A DNA stretch of 64,000 bases from Mycolicibacterium madagascariense (GCF_010729665.1 NZ_AP022610.1:3224001-3288000), one strand, 5' to 3'. Shown: positions 21,807 through 31,205, numbered from the stretch's first letter. Translations and numbers: made by a program. The notes: a model not told the origin generated them from the letters alone.

Positions 21807-23213
21807 TCACGAATCGAACCCGAGGCCGAGCGCGTCGAGGGTCCGCAGCAGCACGTTGCGGTGACCGGCAGCGTGATCCGCGCGGTCCAGCGACCACTTG
21901 GTCGCCTGGATGCCGGCGCTGGCGAAGGGCTCCGGCGGGAACGGAAGCGGTTTCGTGCGCACCATCTCCAACTGCGTCCGCGGCGTCGGCACCCCCTCCA
22001 GCAGATCCAGGCAAACGTCCGAGGCGAACCGCGCGGCGCCGACGCCGAGACCGGTGAACCCGTTGACGTAGGCGACCCGGCCCTCGCGGGCCAGTCCCCA
22101 GTGCGCGCAGAACCTGGTGTTCGTGTCGATCGCACCGGCCCAGCGGTGGCTGAATCGGACACCGGCCAACTGCGGGAAGGTGATGAAGAAGTGGGCGGCC
22201 AGCCGCCGGTAGGTCTCGTCGCGATCCTCGTAGGCGGGGTCCACCCGGCGGCCGAAGTGGTACACCGCGTCATATCCGCCGAACACGATCCTGTCGTCCT
22301 CGGTCATCCGGTAGTAGTGGAACTGGTTGGCGGAGTCGCCGATGCCCTGCCGGTTGCGCCACCCGATGCTCTGCACCTGCGCCTCGGTCAGCGGCTCGGT
22401 GGCCAGCACGTAGTCGTAGACGGGCACCGTGTGAAAACGGTTGCGCCGCAACAGATGCCGGAAGACATTGGTGGCCAGCACCACCTGCTTGGCCGAGATG
22501 GTCGCCGGCCCGGCGTCGACCTGGATCGAGGCCGTGCCCGAGTCGAGCGCCCTGGCGTTGGTGTGTTCGTAGATCACCACGCCCGCGTCGGTGCAGGCGC
22601 GCGCCAGCTCGAACGCCAGCTTGCCGGGGTGCACGATGGCGCACGTGTTCGCGTGCAGCAGGCCGGCCAGGAAGGTCGGTGAATGCACTTCGGCGCGGAT
22701 GGCGCATTCGTCGAGGAACGTGCCGTCGCCCTCGGCCGCGGACTCCTCCAGCCAGCCCACCTGATGCGGCTCGGTCGCGACGGCCAACATGCCCGTGCGC
22801 TGCCACTGCACGTCGAGCCCGAGCCGCGAGAGTTCGGCTTCCATGCCGTCCAGGTTCTCCAGGCCCATGGCATCGAGCTGCTCGATCTCGTTGGGCCACC
22901 GCGTCTTTCCGTTCTCCCTGCCGTGCGTCAGGCTGGCTTCGACGAAGCCGCCGTTGCGCCCGGACGCCGCCCAGCCGATCCGGTGCGCATCGATGAGCAC
23001 GATGCGCCGGTCGGGATGGCGCTGCGCGGCGTGCAGTGCCGTCCACAGTCCGGCATAACCGCCACCGACCACGAGCAGATCGCAGCTGACGGGCCGCGTC
23101 AGGGTCGGATACTCGGGCCGCTCACCGTCGAGCCACACCGAGCCGAATGCGCTGCCGGCAAGGGAGCGTTTGACCAACGCGGGATCGACGGGGGCATCGA
23201 AGACGGTGTCCAT
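21807..23213 (-). CDS. FAD-dependent oxidoreductase of the DAO/PuuB family
   Basis: 468 aa, DadA/PuuB-type amine or amino-acid oxidase. The N-terminal FAD fold is CDLLVVGGGYAGLWTALHA (Gly at 50-52), followed by RIVLIDAHRIGWAASGRNGG, in which family members often carry the flavin-contact motif. The C-terminal FAD contact is VAYVNGFTGLGVGAARFASD. Full length for the family. The substrate is probably an amine or N-methyl amino acid; that cannot be settled here. It is monocistronic, with gaps on both sides. Confidence 0.87.
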   Translation of the reverse strand: MDTVFDAPVDPALVKRSLAGSAFGSVWLDGERPEYPTLTRPVSCDLLVVGGGYAGLWTALHAAQRHPDRRIVLIDAHRIGWAASGRNGGFVEASLTHGRENGKTRWPNEIEQLDAMGLENLDGMEAELSRLGLDVQWQRTGMLAVATEPHQVGWLEESAAEGDGTFLDECAIRAEVHSPTFLAGLLHANTCAIVHPGKLAFELARACTDAGVVIYEHTNARALDSGTASIQVDAGPATISAKQVVLATNVFRHLLRRNRFHTVPVYDYVLATEPLTEAQVQSIGWRNRQGIGDSANQFHYYRMTEDDRIVFGGYDAVYHFGRRVDPAYEDRDETYRRLAAHFFITFPQLAGVRFSHRWAGAIDTNTRFCAHWGLAREGRVAYVNGFTGLGVGAARFASDVCLDLLEGVPTPRTQLEMVRTKPLPFPPEPFASAGIQATKWSLDRADHAAGHRNVLLRTLDALGLGFDS

Positions 23214-23277
23214 CGCGTCGACATTACTCAGCGGGTCGAGCGCCGGACGGGGGCGCCGAACCCCAAGAGCCGGGCCG

Positions 23278-24846
23278 TCAGCGGAAGCTCAACACGTCGT
23301 CCCCCCACGCGGCGCGCAACGGCTCGTCCGGATCGACGACCACGGTGTCCCTGCGGTCGATCATCAGCGTCGCGCGGTCCTCGCGGCGGTAGGGCCGCCA
23401 ACGGGGCTCACCGGTCAGGCCGGTGGGTTCTCCGGTGGCGGCGAACGCCAGCCAGCGGGCCCGAATGCGTTCGGACACCGCGGTGCCCGTCTTGAGCCCA
23501 CCCAGCTTGAACGTCGGATCCTTGCTTCCGGCAACGAGATTGCCCCACACGTAGGGCAATTCGGTTGCATGGGCGGCGCCGAGTCGGAGCAGGCGCAACA
23601 TCGGCGTCGCCCAGTCGAAGCGATAGGTGTACACCGGCGCCACGGCCCCGTGGCCCTCGGCGAACCAAATCGTCGGCATCCGGAAGCCGATGTCGCGGGC
23701 GACGCCCATGCCGGGCGTCTTGCCGCGGCCCCGGTAGGCCGAGCCGAGCTGGGCTTCGCTGGGCAACCGGAGGTCGGGTTGCTCCGCGGCGATTCCCTCG
23801 AACATGGCCTTGATGGCCATCGGCGTGATGGGCATCAGGGGCGACTTCATGAAGCGGAACAGCGCCGCCTCGTGCTTGTTCGTGCCGATGATGAGCGGCA
23901 CGGGGTGGGTGCCGCCCGCCCGCGCCACCGCGACGGGATAGTCCGGCACCACGTCACCGTCGACGATGGGTGCGTAGGCCAGCGTGCCGGGCGTCCGCAC
24001 CGGCACCTCGTCGAACAACCGCTTCGATGCCGCCAGCAGCTCGCTCAGCGGTGCCGAGGCGAGCCGGTCGACGTCGTCCACGCCGACGCCCAGCGTGTCG
24101 AGGTACTGCCGCGCCATGCCGGCCGAGCGACGCGCGTCGTAGACCGACGTCGCGGGCGAACTCTGGGCGATCGCGCTCGAGAACAGGCCGGCGGCAGCGG
24201 GGCTGGCGAGCAGCGTCGTGACGATTCCGGCGCCCGCGGATTCCCCGAACAGCGTGACGCGGGCGGGATCTCCGCCGAAGGCCGCGATGTTGTCGCGCAC
24301 CCACTCGAGCGCGAACAGCACGTCACGCAGACCGAGGTTGCTCTCGAACCGGGTCCGCTGGGTGCTGAACGATGACAGGTCCAGGAAGCCGAACGCGCCG
24401 AGGCGGTAGTTCACGGTCACGATGAGGGCGTCCCCGCCGCGCGCCAGCGCCCGACCGCGGTACAGCGATTGGGCCGCCGACCCGAGCACGTAGGCGCCGC
24501 CGTGCGCCCACACCATGACCGGTTTGCCGGCCCCCGGCTCGGTGCCCGACGACGCCCACACGTTGAGCACCAGCGAGTCCTCGCCCTGCGGCGCCCCGAG
24601 GTCCAGCGGTATCCGCGGGTCGGTCGGCTGGGGACAGGCGGGTCCCACCCGGGTGGCGTCGGCGACGTCGGTCCAGGGTTCGGGCGGTTGCGGTGCGCGC
24701 CAGCGCAATTCGCCCACCGGCGGCCGGGCATAGCGCACGCCCCGCCACGACTTCACCGTTCCGTCGTCCATGCCCCGGACGGGTCCGTAGGCGGTGTCGA
24801 CGACCGGGGCGTCGAGCGACCGACCGGTACTCGGCTCCGCCGTCAT
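23278..24846 (-). CDS. Type B carboxylesterase
   Basis: 522-aa alpha/beta hydrolase. The nucleophile is S203 in LFGESAGAG. The oxyanion loop is VMVWAHGGAYV. The acid is probably the Glu in GTNKHEAALF and the His lies in AAHATELPYVWGN. There is no signal peptide, so it is cytosolic. The ATG overlaps the upstream VWA stop (ATGA), so the two proteins are co-translated. The substrate is unknown; the family hydrolyses esters and carbamates. Confidence 0.93.
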   Translation of the reverse strand: MTAEPSTGRSLDAPVVDTAYGPVRGMDDGTVKSWRGVRYARPPVGELRWRAPQPPEPWTDVADATRVGPACPQPTDPRIPLDLGAPQGEDSLVLNVWASSGTEPGAGKPVMVWAHGGAYVLGSAAQSLYRGRALARGGDALIVTVNYRLGAFGFLDLSSFSTQRTRFESNLGLRDVLFALEWVRDNIAAFGGDPARVTLFGESAGAGIVTTLLASPAAAGLFSSAIAQSSPATSVYDARRSAGMARQYLDTLGVGVDDVDRLASAPLSELLAASKRLFDEVPVRTPGTLAYAPIVDGDVVPDYPVAVARAGGTHPVPLIIGTNKHEAALFRFMKSPLMPITPMAIKAMFEGIAAEQPDLRLPSEAQLGSAYRGRGKTPGMGVARDIGFRMPTIWFAEGHGAVAPVYTYRFDWATPMLRLLRLGAAHATELPYVWGNLVAGSKDPTFKLGGLKTGTAVSERIRARWLAFAATGEPTGLTGEPRWRPYRREDRATLMIDRRDTVVVDPDEPLRAAWGDDVLSFR

Positions 24847-25493
24847 CGGCGGCCTCCCCGCGCCGCCCCGGCCCGGTCCGCGTCGGAGAAGCCGGGCACC
24901 GACGCCGCCACGGGGGCGGCCCTCCTGCGCGAGACGTACGAGGTCGTCGACTCCATCGCCGACGCCACCCCGCCGTCGGTGGCGGCATACGTCAGCGACC
25001 TGTCCGCCGCGAAGCCCAGGCCCTGGCCCACGGCGACCGCATCGATGTTGGCCCCGAGGAACACGAAGTCCCAGGAGTAGTCGCGTTCCTGACGCTCGAT
25101 GACCGCCCGCACCGCCTCCAGGGTCCACTCCCGGCTCGAATTCTCGTAGCCGTCGGTCATGACGACGACGATCACGTGACCGGGCCGCTCCGCCTCGGCC
25201 TGGCCGGCGAGTTCGGCGCCGACGTCGGTGACGAGACGACCGATCCCGTCGAGTAGAGCCGTCCCACCGCGGGGCTGCAGGACCAGCGGCGGCACGTCGG
25301 CGATCGGGCGGTTCGCGTAGACCACCTCGTACTCCGTGTCGAATTGCGCCAGCGTCACCCGCGCCTCCCCCGGCTGCGTGCGCTGCTCCCGGACGAACGC
25401 GTCGAATCCGCCCTCGGTGTCGGACTTGATGGCCTCCATCGAGCCGGACCGGTCGAGCAGTACGGCAATCAGCGTGAGCTGAGGATCCGTCAT
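24843..25493 (-). CDS. Cytosolic VWA-domain protein
   Basis: 216 aa. A single von Willebrand A domain fills residues about 5-165, with a complete MIDAS: DRSGSM near residue 13, then a threonine in RGGTALLDG and an aspartate in VMTDGYENSS. The C-terminal 45 residues are Arg/Ala-rich and probably disordered. AAGGAG lies 6 nt before ATG 25493. Coupling by 4-nt overlap to a carboxylesterase is unusual for this family, which is more often linked to AAA ATPases or tellurite-resistance genes. Confidence 0.85.
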   Translation of the reverse strand: MTDPQLTLIAVLLDRSGSMEAIKSDTEGGFDAFVREQRTQPGEARVTLAQFDTEYEVVYANRPIADVPPLVLQPRGGTALLDGIGRLVTDVGAELAGQAEAERPGHVIVVVMTDGYENSSREWTLEAVRAVIERQERDYSWDFVFLGANIDAVAVGQGLGFAADRSLTYAATDGGVASAMESTTSYVSRRRAAPVAASVPGFSDADRAGAARGGRR

Positions 25494-25702
25494 GAGAGCT
25501 CCTTGGCGCATCGGTGGAACATCGTGATGGACAGGCTACTCGCGCCCACCGACACGTCGGCCCCGTGCGAGGTCCGGCGGATACAGCAAACGTCGAAGAG
25601 ACACCTTCCCAGTGTTCGCGCCGTTGGGGAGCGAACGCGGCCGGACGAACCGTCCGCCACGCGGACCGCGGCCTGACGCTCTCGGCGCGGGTCAGGCTCG
25701 TC

Positions 25703-25708
25703 TAGGTT
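25703..25708 (+). promoter_or_regulatory. -10 box of a probable leaderless SMR transcript
   Basis: TAGGTT (TANNNT) ends 6 nt before the GTG of the first SMR gene, the geometry of mycobacterial leaderless transcripts. No Shine-Dalgarno sequence precedes that GTG. Confidence 0.5.
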
Positions 25709-25714
25709 GAGCCG

Positions 25715-26050
25715 GTGCGAAGATGGGCCTACCTCGCGGCGGCGATCCTCACCGAGGTCGCGGCGACGTTGGCCCTGCGCGCCTCGCAGGACCACTCCGG
25801 CTGGCTGATCGTCGTGGCGGCCGGGTACGCGATGGCGTTCGCGATGCTCACCATGGTCCTGCGTGAGGGCATGCCCGTCGGCGTCACCTACGGCATCTGG
25901 GGCGCCACGGGCACGGCCCTCACCGCGGTGCTCGCCGCGGTCCTCTTCGGCGACCCGTTCACGTGGCCGATCGCGCTGGGCATCGGGCTGATCATCGCCG
26001 GCGTGCTGTTCGTCGAGTTCGGTTCGCGGCCAACGGATCTCACCCAGTGA
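25715..26050 (+). CDS. SMR-family transporter subunit 1
   Basis: 111 aa, four transmembrane helices. The essential membrane glutamate is E14 in AAAILTEVAATLALRAS. GVTYGIWGATGTALTAVL is the conserved helix-3 region and LGIGLIIAGVLFVEF the dimerising helix 4. Family members export cationic compounds or guanidinium by proton antiport. It lies next to a second SMR gene, so the pair probably makes a heterodimer. GTG 25715 is supported by the -10 box 6 nt upstream. Confidence 0.92.
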   Translation: MRRWAYLAAAILTEVAATLALRASQDHSGWLIVVAAGYAMAFAMLTMVLREGMPVGVTYGIWGATGTALTAVLAAVLFGDPFTWPIALGIGLIIAGVLFVEFGSRPTDLTQ

Positions 26051-26060
26051 GTTGGTTGAC

Positions 26061-26387
26061 GTGAGTTGGTTGGCGCTGGCGACCGCGATCGGCGTCGAGG
26101 TCTTCGCGACGCTGGGCCTGCGCGCGTCAGAGGGGTTCCGCAGGAGGAGGTGGATCCTGCCCATCGTCGTGGCCTACCTGCTGTCGTTCTATCTGCTGTG
26201 GCTGACGCTGCGGCTCGGCATGCCGGTCGGCATCGCCTACGGCGTGTGGTCGGCCTGCGGTGTCGCGCTCGTCGCCGTGATCGCCCGCTATGTGTTCGGG
26301 GATCCGTTGACCGTGCGCATGCTGATCGGCATCGGGTTGATCATCGCCGGGGTGTCGACCATCGAACTGGTCGGCGCCGCGCACTGA
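26061..26387 (+). CDS. SMR-family transporter subunit 2
   Basis: 108 aa, four helices. Essential glutamate E13 in TAIGVEVFATLGLRASEGF. It is closer to EmrE-type sequences than the first subunit. The loop after helix 1 is very basic (FRRRRW), so the two proteins differ in charge bias, as expected for paired SMRs with fixed opposite topology. GTG 26061 gives the usual length; TTG 26052, one base after the previous stop, is an alternative. Neither has a clear ribosome site, so translation may be coupled. Confidence 0.9.
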   Translation: MSWLALATAIGVEVFATLGLRASEGFRRRRWILPIVVAYLLSFYLLWLTLRLGMPVGIAYGVWSACGVALVAVIARYVFGDPLTVRMLIGIGLIIAGVSTIELVGAAH

Positions 26388-26440
26388 CCCGTCCGCCGGC
26401 GCCCTCGCCCCATGCCGCGGCGCACGGCAAGATCGTCGGC

Positions 26441-28579
26441 ATGACTGAACTGGCTGCGTCGCTGGTCGAACTCGCCCGTCGGCATGGCGTGGCGACCGAC
26501 TACGACGACTGGACCGGCGGGCGCCGGGAGGTCGCCGAGTCCACGCTGGTCGCGGTGCTCGCTGCCCTGGGCGTGGCGGCGGGCAGCGAGGACGACCGGG
26601 TGGCCGCATTGCTCGCGCACGACAGGGCGTACTGGCGGACCACCGTGACCCCGACCGTCGTCGCGAGGTCGGGCCGGGCGACGCCCTTCTGGGTGCACGT
26701 GACCCACGGCGAGCCCATCGACGCCTGGATCCGTCTCGAGGACGGCACCGTGCGCACCGGTCTGCGCCAGCTGGTCAACGACCGACCGCCCTACGACCTC
26801 GACGGCCGCCTCGTCGGCGAGGCCACCTTGGAGGTGCCTGCCGACCTGCCCACGGGCTATCACCGGCTGCACGTCGACGCCGGCGGGGTCGACGCCACCG
26901 CGGCGCTCGTCGTCGCCCCGGACTACCTCGGACTGCCGGCGTCACTCGGAGGCGGCCGGACCTGGGGGCTGGCCACCCAGCTCTACAGCGTCCGTTCCGA
27001 GAAGTCATGCGGCATCGGCGATCTCACGGATCTGGCCGATCTCGCGGTGTGGTCCGCCGCTCAGCACGGCGCTGGCTTCCTCCTCGTCAACCCGCTGCAT
27101 GCGGCGGCGCCGGTGGCGCCGATGGAGCCGTCTCCCTACCTGCCCACGTCGCGCCGCTTCGTCAACCCCATCTACCTCCGCGTCGAGGCGATCCCGGAGT
27201 TCGCCTACGTGGCCAACCGTCGCGAGCTACGCAAGGCGCGATCGATCGCGCAGAGCCGCGCCCGCAAGTCCGCGCTCGTCGACCGCGACGCGGTGTGGAA
27301 GGTCAAGCGCGCGGCGCTCAAGGCGGTGTTCCGCGTCCCTCGCTCGGCCGGGCGCGACCTCGCCTACGCGGCGTACCGCAGGCGCGAGGGCGTGGCCCTC
27401 GACCACTTCGCCACCTGGTGCGCGCTGGCCGAGAAGTACGGCGACGACTGGCACCGCTGGCCCGCGGAGTTCCATCACCCCGGCGGCGAGGCCGTGGCGG
27501 CGTTCGCGGCCAAGCGCGCCGAGATCGTCGACTTCCACCGGTGGCTGCAGTGGCAGCTCGACGACCAGCTCGTGGGTGCGCAGGCCACGGCCATCCAGGC
27601 CGGGATGTCGCTGGGCATCATGCACGACCTGGCCGTCGGGGTCGATCCGAACGGTGCGGACGCCTGGGCCCTGCAGGACGTCCTGGCCCTCGGCGTCAGC
27701 GCCGGCGCACCGCCGGACGACTACAACCAGCTGGGCCAGGACTGGTCGCAGCCGCCGTGGCGCCCCGACCGGCTCGTCGAGCAGGGGTACGACCCGTTCC
27801 GCGCGCTGGTGGGCGCGGTGCTGCGGCACGCGGGCGGGGTGCGCATCGATCACGTCATCGGGCTGTTCCGGCTGTGGTGGATTCCCCGGGGTGCCGCGCC
27901 GACGGAGGGCACGTACGTCCGCTACGACCACGAGGCGATGATCGGCATCGTGGCGCTGGAGGCCCAGCGTGCGGGGGCCGTGGTCGTCGGAGAGGACCTC
28001 GGCACCGTCGAGCCGTGGGTGCGCGATCACCTGCGGGACCGGGGCCTGCTCGGCACGTCGATCCTGTGGTTCGAGCTCGATCGCGACGGCGACGGCGGCC
28101 CGCTGCCCGCCCGACGCTGGCGGGAGTACTGCCTGTCGTCGGTGACCACGCACGACCTGCCGCCCACGGCGGGATACCTGGCCGGTGAGCACGTCCGCAT
28201 CCGCGAGGAGTTGGGACTGCTGACCCGGCCCGCCGACGAGGAACTGGCCCACGACAGGGCCGAGCAGGAGGCCTGGCTGGCGGCGTTGCGCACCGAGGGG
28301 TTGCTCGGCGACGACCCGACCGTCGAGCAGATCGTCAGCGCGCTGTACGCCTACCTCGGTCGGACGCCGTCGCGGCTGCTGGCGCTCGCGCTGCCCGACG
28401 CCGTGGGGGACGTCCGCGCGCAGAACCAGCCGGGCACGACCGACGAATATCCGAACTGGAGGGTCAAGCTGGCCGGCCCGGACGGCAGGGAAGTGCTGCT
28501 GGAGGACGTCTTCACCGACCCGCGGGCAGCAGCGTTGGCGAACGTCATGCGCACCCAGGTAACGCCCGCGCGGGAGTGA
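26441..28579 (+). CDS. malQ: 4-alpha-glucanotransferase (amylomaltase)
   Basis: 712 aa, GH77. It transfers maltooligosaccharide segments between glucans in cytosolic maltose/glycogen metabolism. The nucleophile aspartate is in GGVRIDHVIGLFRLWWIP, the acid/base glutamate in VVVGEDLGTVEPWV, and the third acid in TTHDLPPTAGYL. An N-terminal extension of about 160 residues with a beta-rich domain is typical of actinobacterial MalQ. ATG 26441 starts MTELAASLVELARRHG. The SMR genes end 53 nt upstream on the same strand, probably without functional connection. Confidence 0.95.
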   Translation: MTELAASLVELARRHGVATDYDDWTGGRREVAESTLVAVLAALGVAAGSEDDRVAALLAHDRAYWRTTVTPTVVARSGRATPFWVHVTHGEPIDAWIRLEDGTVRTGLRQLVNDRPPYDLDGRLVGEATLEVPADLPTGYHRLHVDAGGVDATAALVVAPDYLGLPASLGGGRTWGLATQLYSVRSEKSCGIGDLTDLADLAVWSAAQHGAGFLLVNPLHAAAPVAPMEPSPYLPTSRRFVNPIYLRVEAIPEFAYVANRRELRKARSIAQSRARKSALVDRDAVWKVKRAALKAVFRVPRSAGRDLAYAAYRRREGVALDHFATWCALAEKYGDDWHRWPAEFHHPGGEAVAAFAAKRAEIVDFHRWLQWQLDDQLVGAQATAIQAGMSLGIMHDLAVGVDPNGADAWALQDVLALGVSAGAPPDDYNQLGQDWSQPPWRPDRLVEQGYDPFRALVGAVLRHAGGVRIDHVIGLFRLWWIPRGAAPTEGTYVRYDHEAMIGIVALEAQRAGAVVVGEDLGTVEPWVRDHLRDRGLLGTSILWFELDRDGDGGPLPARRWREYCLSSVTTHDLPPTAGYLAGEHVRIREELGLLTRPADEELAHDRAEQEAWLAALRTEGLLGDDPTVEQIVSALYAYLGRTPSRLLALALPDAVGDVRAQNQPGTTDEYPNWRVKLAGPDGREVLLEDVFTDPRAAALANVMRTQVTPARE

Positions 28580-28644
28580 ACGAAGTTTCTCGCGAGGTGC
28601 AATTGCGCTATGTTCGCCTTGCACCCGCGACTTTCGGAGGGCAC

Positions 28645-29100
28645 GTGAAGAAGATCCTTGGGCTCGCAGCCGCCGGGCTGTTCGTTCCCGCTGCCATTGC
28701 GTCGACCGTGGCGTCGACGGCGCTGTTCGGGTCTGCCGTGGCAGCCGCCGACTCCGGCCCGTCCGCGATGAACGTCGTCGGGGAGCCGTACTACAAGGCC
28801 GTGCAGATCCTGAAGAGCCAGGGCGCCAGGGCGACCTTCGGCGGCTCGTTCGGCAGCGACCTGCCGCAGTCGCAGTGCATCGTCAGCCAGCAGCGCGTCA
28901 CGTCGCAGGGCCGGATGGTGCTGAACCTCGACTGCACCCAGGCCGCCGCGGCCCACGCCACCGATTCGGCGCCTGCCACCGCCGCCACCGGCAGCGCTCC
29001 TGGTGCTCCGGGTGCGCCCGCCGCCCCGGGGGCACCGGCCCCCGGCGCAGGTCAGGGCACCTATGGCGGACCCATCGGGGTGCCCGTTCCCGTCGGCTAG
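28645..29100 (+). CDS. Small secreted protein with a PASTA-like segment and Pro/Ala-rich tail
   Basis: 151 aa. A signal peptide or N-terminal anchor covers residues about 1-35 (KKILGLAAAGLFVPAAIAST). Residues about 40-95 (MNVVGEPYYKAVQILKSQGA, then a CIVSQQ strand) look like a divergent PASTA repeat. The tail is Ala/Pro/Gly-rich and ends PIGVPVPVG. The GTG at 28645 follows CGGAGG by 4 nt. The family is common in mycobacteria and uncharacterised; the PASTA likeness is my inference. Confidence 0.7.
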   Translation: MKKILGLAAAGLFVPAAIASTVASTALFGSAVAAADSGPSAMNVVGEPYYKAVQILKSQGARATFGGSFGSDLPQSQCIVSQQRVTSQGRMVLNLDCTQAAAAHATDSAPATAATGSAPGAPGAPAAPGAPAPGAGQGTYGGPIGVPVPVG

Positions 29101-29190
29101 GCCCCAGCTACCTGGTACCCGCGTTCCCAGCTAAGCCGCGAAATCCCGCAGACTCCTCTCCCGACGACCGGCGACGAGGGGGCGACGACC

Positions 29191-30090
29191 ATGCGACCAC
29201 GGCGTTTCGACACGGAGATCGATCCGGGCCCGGTGCAGATCCAGGCTCGCCGGGTGCAGTTCCGGGTGGACGACGTTCCCCTGCACTGGATTCCCGACCA
29301 TCCGGTGGCCTCGAACATGATCAGCCTGCTCAACGTCGTGCTGCCCGCCGCCGAGCGCTGGTTCGTCGCGGCCTACGACGAGGCCCTGCCGATGGTGAAG
29401 GACCCCAAGCTCGCCGAGGACATGCGCGGTTTCATCGGTCAGGAGGCCACCCACGCCGACGTGCACGACCAGGTGCTGCGCGAGTTCATGGTCGACCACG
29501 GCGTCGACGTCGCGCCGATCCTCGATCAGATCGAGTACGTCTTCGAGAAGGTGCTCGCACCCGACCCGTCGATCACCGATCCCAAGCGCCGGATGAACCA
29601 CCTGTGCGACCGACTGTGGCTGATCGCCGCGATCGAGCACTACACCGCGGTGCTCGGTGACTTCTCCCTCAACTGCGCGTGGGACGACCACGGCGCCGAC
29701 CCCACGATGGTCGACCTGTTCCGCTGGCACGGCAGCGAGGAGGTCGAACACCGGATGGTCGCCCACGACGTCGCGCACTACTTCCACGACAGCTATCTCG
29801 ATCGCATCCGGGCGATGACGGTCGCGGTCGTGATGATCGCGACGTTCTTCCAGCGCGGGGCGTGGTACCTGTCGAAGAACGACCCCACCGTGTCGCTCGG
29901 CTGGTTCCACATGCAGCGGCTGCGCATGCGAGACTCCAAACTGGGACTGCTGCCCAAGTATCGAAAGTTGTTCGGCGCCAACACGTTCACGTACTTCCGG
30001 CCGGGATTCACACCGGAGCGGATGGGCTCGACGGCGCAGGCCGTCGCCTACCTCGCGAGTTCGCCCGCGGCCCGCGCGGCACACCTGTGA
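29191..30090 (+). CDS. Predicted di-iron protein of the 'metal-dependent hydrolase' family (PF10118-like)
   Basis: 299 aa, helical. The family is usually annotated as a predicted metal-dependent hydrolase. The sequence shows a full ferritin-like ligand order: E55 (AAERWF), E85-x2-H88 (GQEATHADVH), E149 (IAAIEHYTA) and E184-x2-H187 (SEEVEHRMVAHDV). That E...ExxH...E...ExxH pattern is the signature of carboxylate-bridged di-iron oxygenases. Its stop overlaps the start of a flavin/[2Fe-2S] reductase gene (TGATG), which fits an oxygenase fed by that reductase. The oxygenase function is inference. Confidence 0.8.
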   Translation: MRPRRFDTEIDPGPVQIQARRVQFRVDDVPLHWIPDHPVASNMISLLNVVLPAAERWFVAAYDEALPMVKDPKLAEDMRGFIGQEATHADVHDQVLREFMVDHGVDVAPILDQIEYVFEKVLAPDPSITDPKRRMNHLCDRLWLIAAIEHYTAVLGDFSLNCAWDDHGADPTMVDLFRWHGSEEVEHRMVAHDVAHYFHDSYLDRIRAMTVAVVMIATFFQRGAWYLSKNDPTVSLGWFHMQRLRMRDSKLGLLPKYRKLFGANTFTYFRPGFTPERMGSTAQAVAYLASSPAARAAHL

Positions 30091-31190
30091 TGTTCGCGCG
30101 CTTCCGCGAGGCGCCTCCGAGTCCGTCGGGACGCATCCGTCACGATCCCTCCCTCGGGTTTGCCGCCAGCGTCCTGAGCGGGCTGTTCTCGCTGTCGGCC
30201 GCCGTCAGGAACCCGGTCCCGCCACCGGGGGTCGAGCGGCGCTTCACCCTGCGGGTGGCCGACCGCCGGGTCGTCGCCCACGATCAGGACGTGATCGCGC
30301 TGACGCTGGCCGCACCGCAGGGTGGTCCGCTGCCGCGCTGGCGCCCCGGCGCCCACGTCGACGTCCAACTGCCGAGCGGCCGGGTGCGGCAGTACTCGCT
30401 GTGCGGTGACCCGGACGTGGTCGACTCCTACCGAATCGCGGTGCGGCGCATCCCCACCGGAGGCGGCGGGTCGGTCGAGGTCCACGACGATCTGCCCGTC
30501 GGCGCCTCGATCACCACCAGCGGCCCGCGCAACGCGTTCCCGCTGACGGTGCCGGGCTACGGATCGCCCGCCCAGCGGTTCCGCTTCATCGCCGGCGGGA
30601 TCGGGATCACGCCCATCCTGCCGATGCTCGCGCAGGCCGAGCGGCTCGGCGTGGACTGGTCGATGGTGTACACCGGCCGCCGTCGCGACACGCTGCCGTT
30701 CCTCGACGAGCTGGCGGCGTTCGGGGACCGCATCGAGATCCGCACCGACGACGAGTCGGGCCTGCCGACGGCGGCCGACCTCCTGGGCGATTGCCCCGGC
30801 GGCACGACGGTGTACGCGTGCGGGCCCGCCCCGGTGCTGACGGCCCTGCGCACGGCGCTGGCCGGGCGCGACGACGTCGAGCTGCACTTCGAACGGTTCG
30901 CCGCTCCCCCGGTCGTCGACGGGACCGCCTTCTCGGTGTCCGTCGCGTCGAGCGGCCGGACGGTGCGGGTGGGCGCCGACGAGACGCTGCTGTCCGCGCT
31001 CGTCCGCGAGGAGGTTCGGGCGCCGTACTCGTGCCGGCAAGGCTTCTGCGGGACGTGCCGCACGCGGGTGCTCGCGGGCGCCGTCGACCACCGCGACACC
31101 TTGCTCACCGACCCCGAACGCGACGCGGGCATGATGCTGATCTGCGTCTCCCGCGCGGGCGACGCCGACGGACTCCTTCTCGACCTGTAG
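30090..31190 (+). CDS. Flavin/[2Fe-2S] oxidoreductase of the phthalate-dioxygenase-reductase type
   Basis: 366 aa. After a basic N-terminus of about 50 residues come an FAD/FMN barrel (GRVRQYSLCGD), a nicotinamide domain (IAGGIGITPILPMLAQAE, YACGPAPVLTAL) and a C-terminal plant-type ferredoxin with cysteines CRQGFCGTC and a fourth Cys in MLICVSRAG. It passes electrons from NAD(P)H to a partner oxygenase. The ATG overlaps the stop of the di-iron candidate by one base, so the two are almost certainly made in fixed ratio. The Cys ligands are intact. Confidence 0.93.
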   Translation: MFARFREAPPSPSGRIRHDPSLGFAASVLSGLFSLSAAVRNPVPPPGVERRFTLRVADRRVVAHDQDVIALTLAAPQGGPLPRWRPGAHVDVQLPSGRVRQYSLCGDPDVVDSYRIAVRRIPTGGGGSVEVHDDLPVGASITTSGPRNAFPLTVPGYGSPAQRFRFIAGGIGITPILPMLAQAERLGVDWSMVYTGRRRDTLPFLDELAAFGDRIEIRTDDESGLPTAADLLGDCPGGTTVYACGPAPVLTALRTALAGRDDVELHFERFAAPPVVDGTAFSVSVASSGRTVRVGADETLLSALVREEVRAPYSCRQGFCGTCRTRVLAGAVDHRDTLLTDPERDAGMMLICVSRAGDADGLLLDL

Positions 31191-31205
31191 CCGGCGGCGT
31201 CCGTC

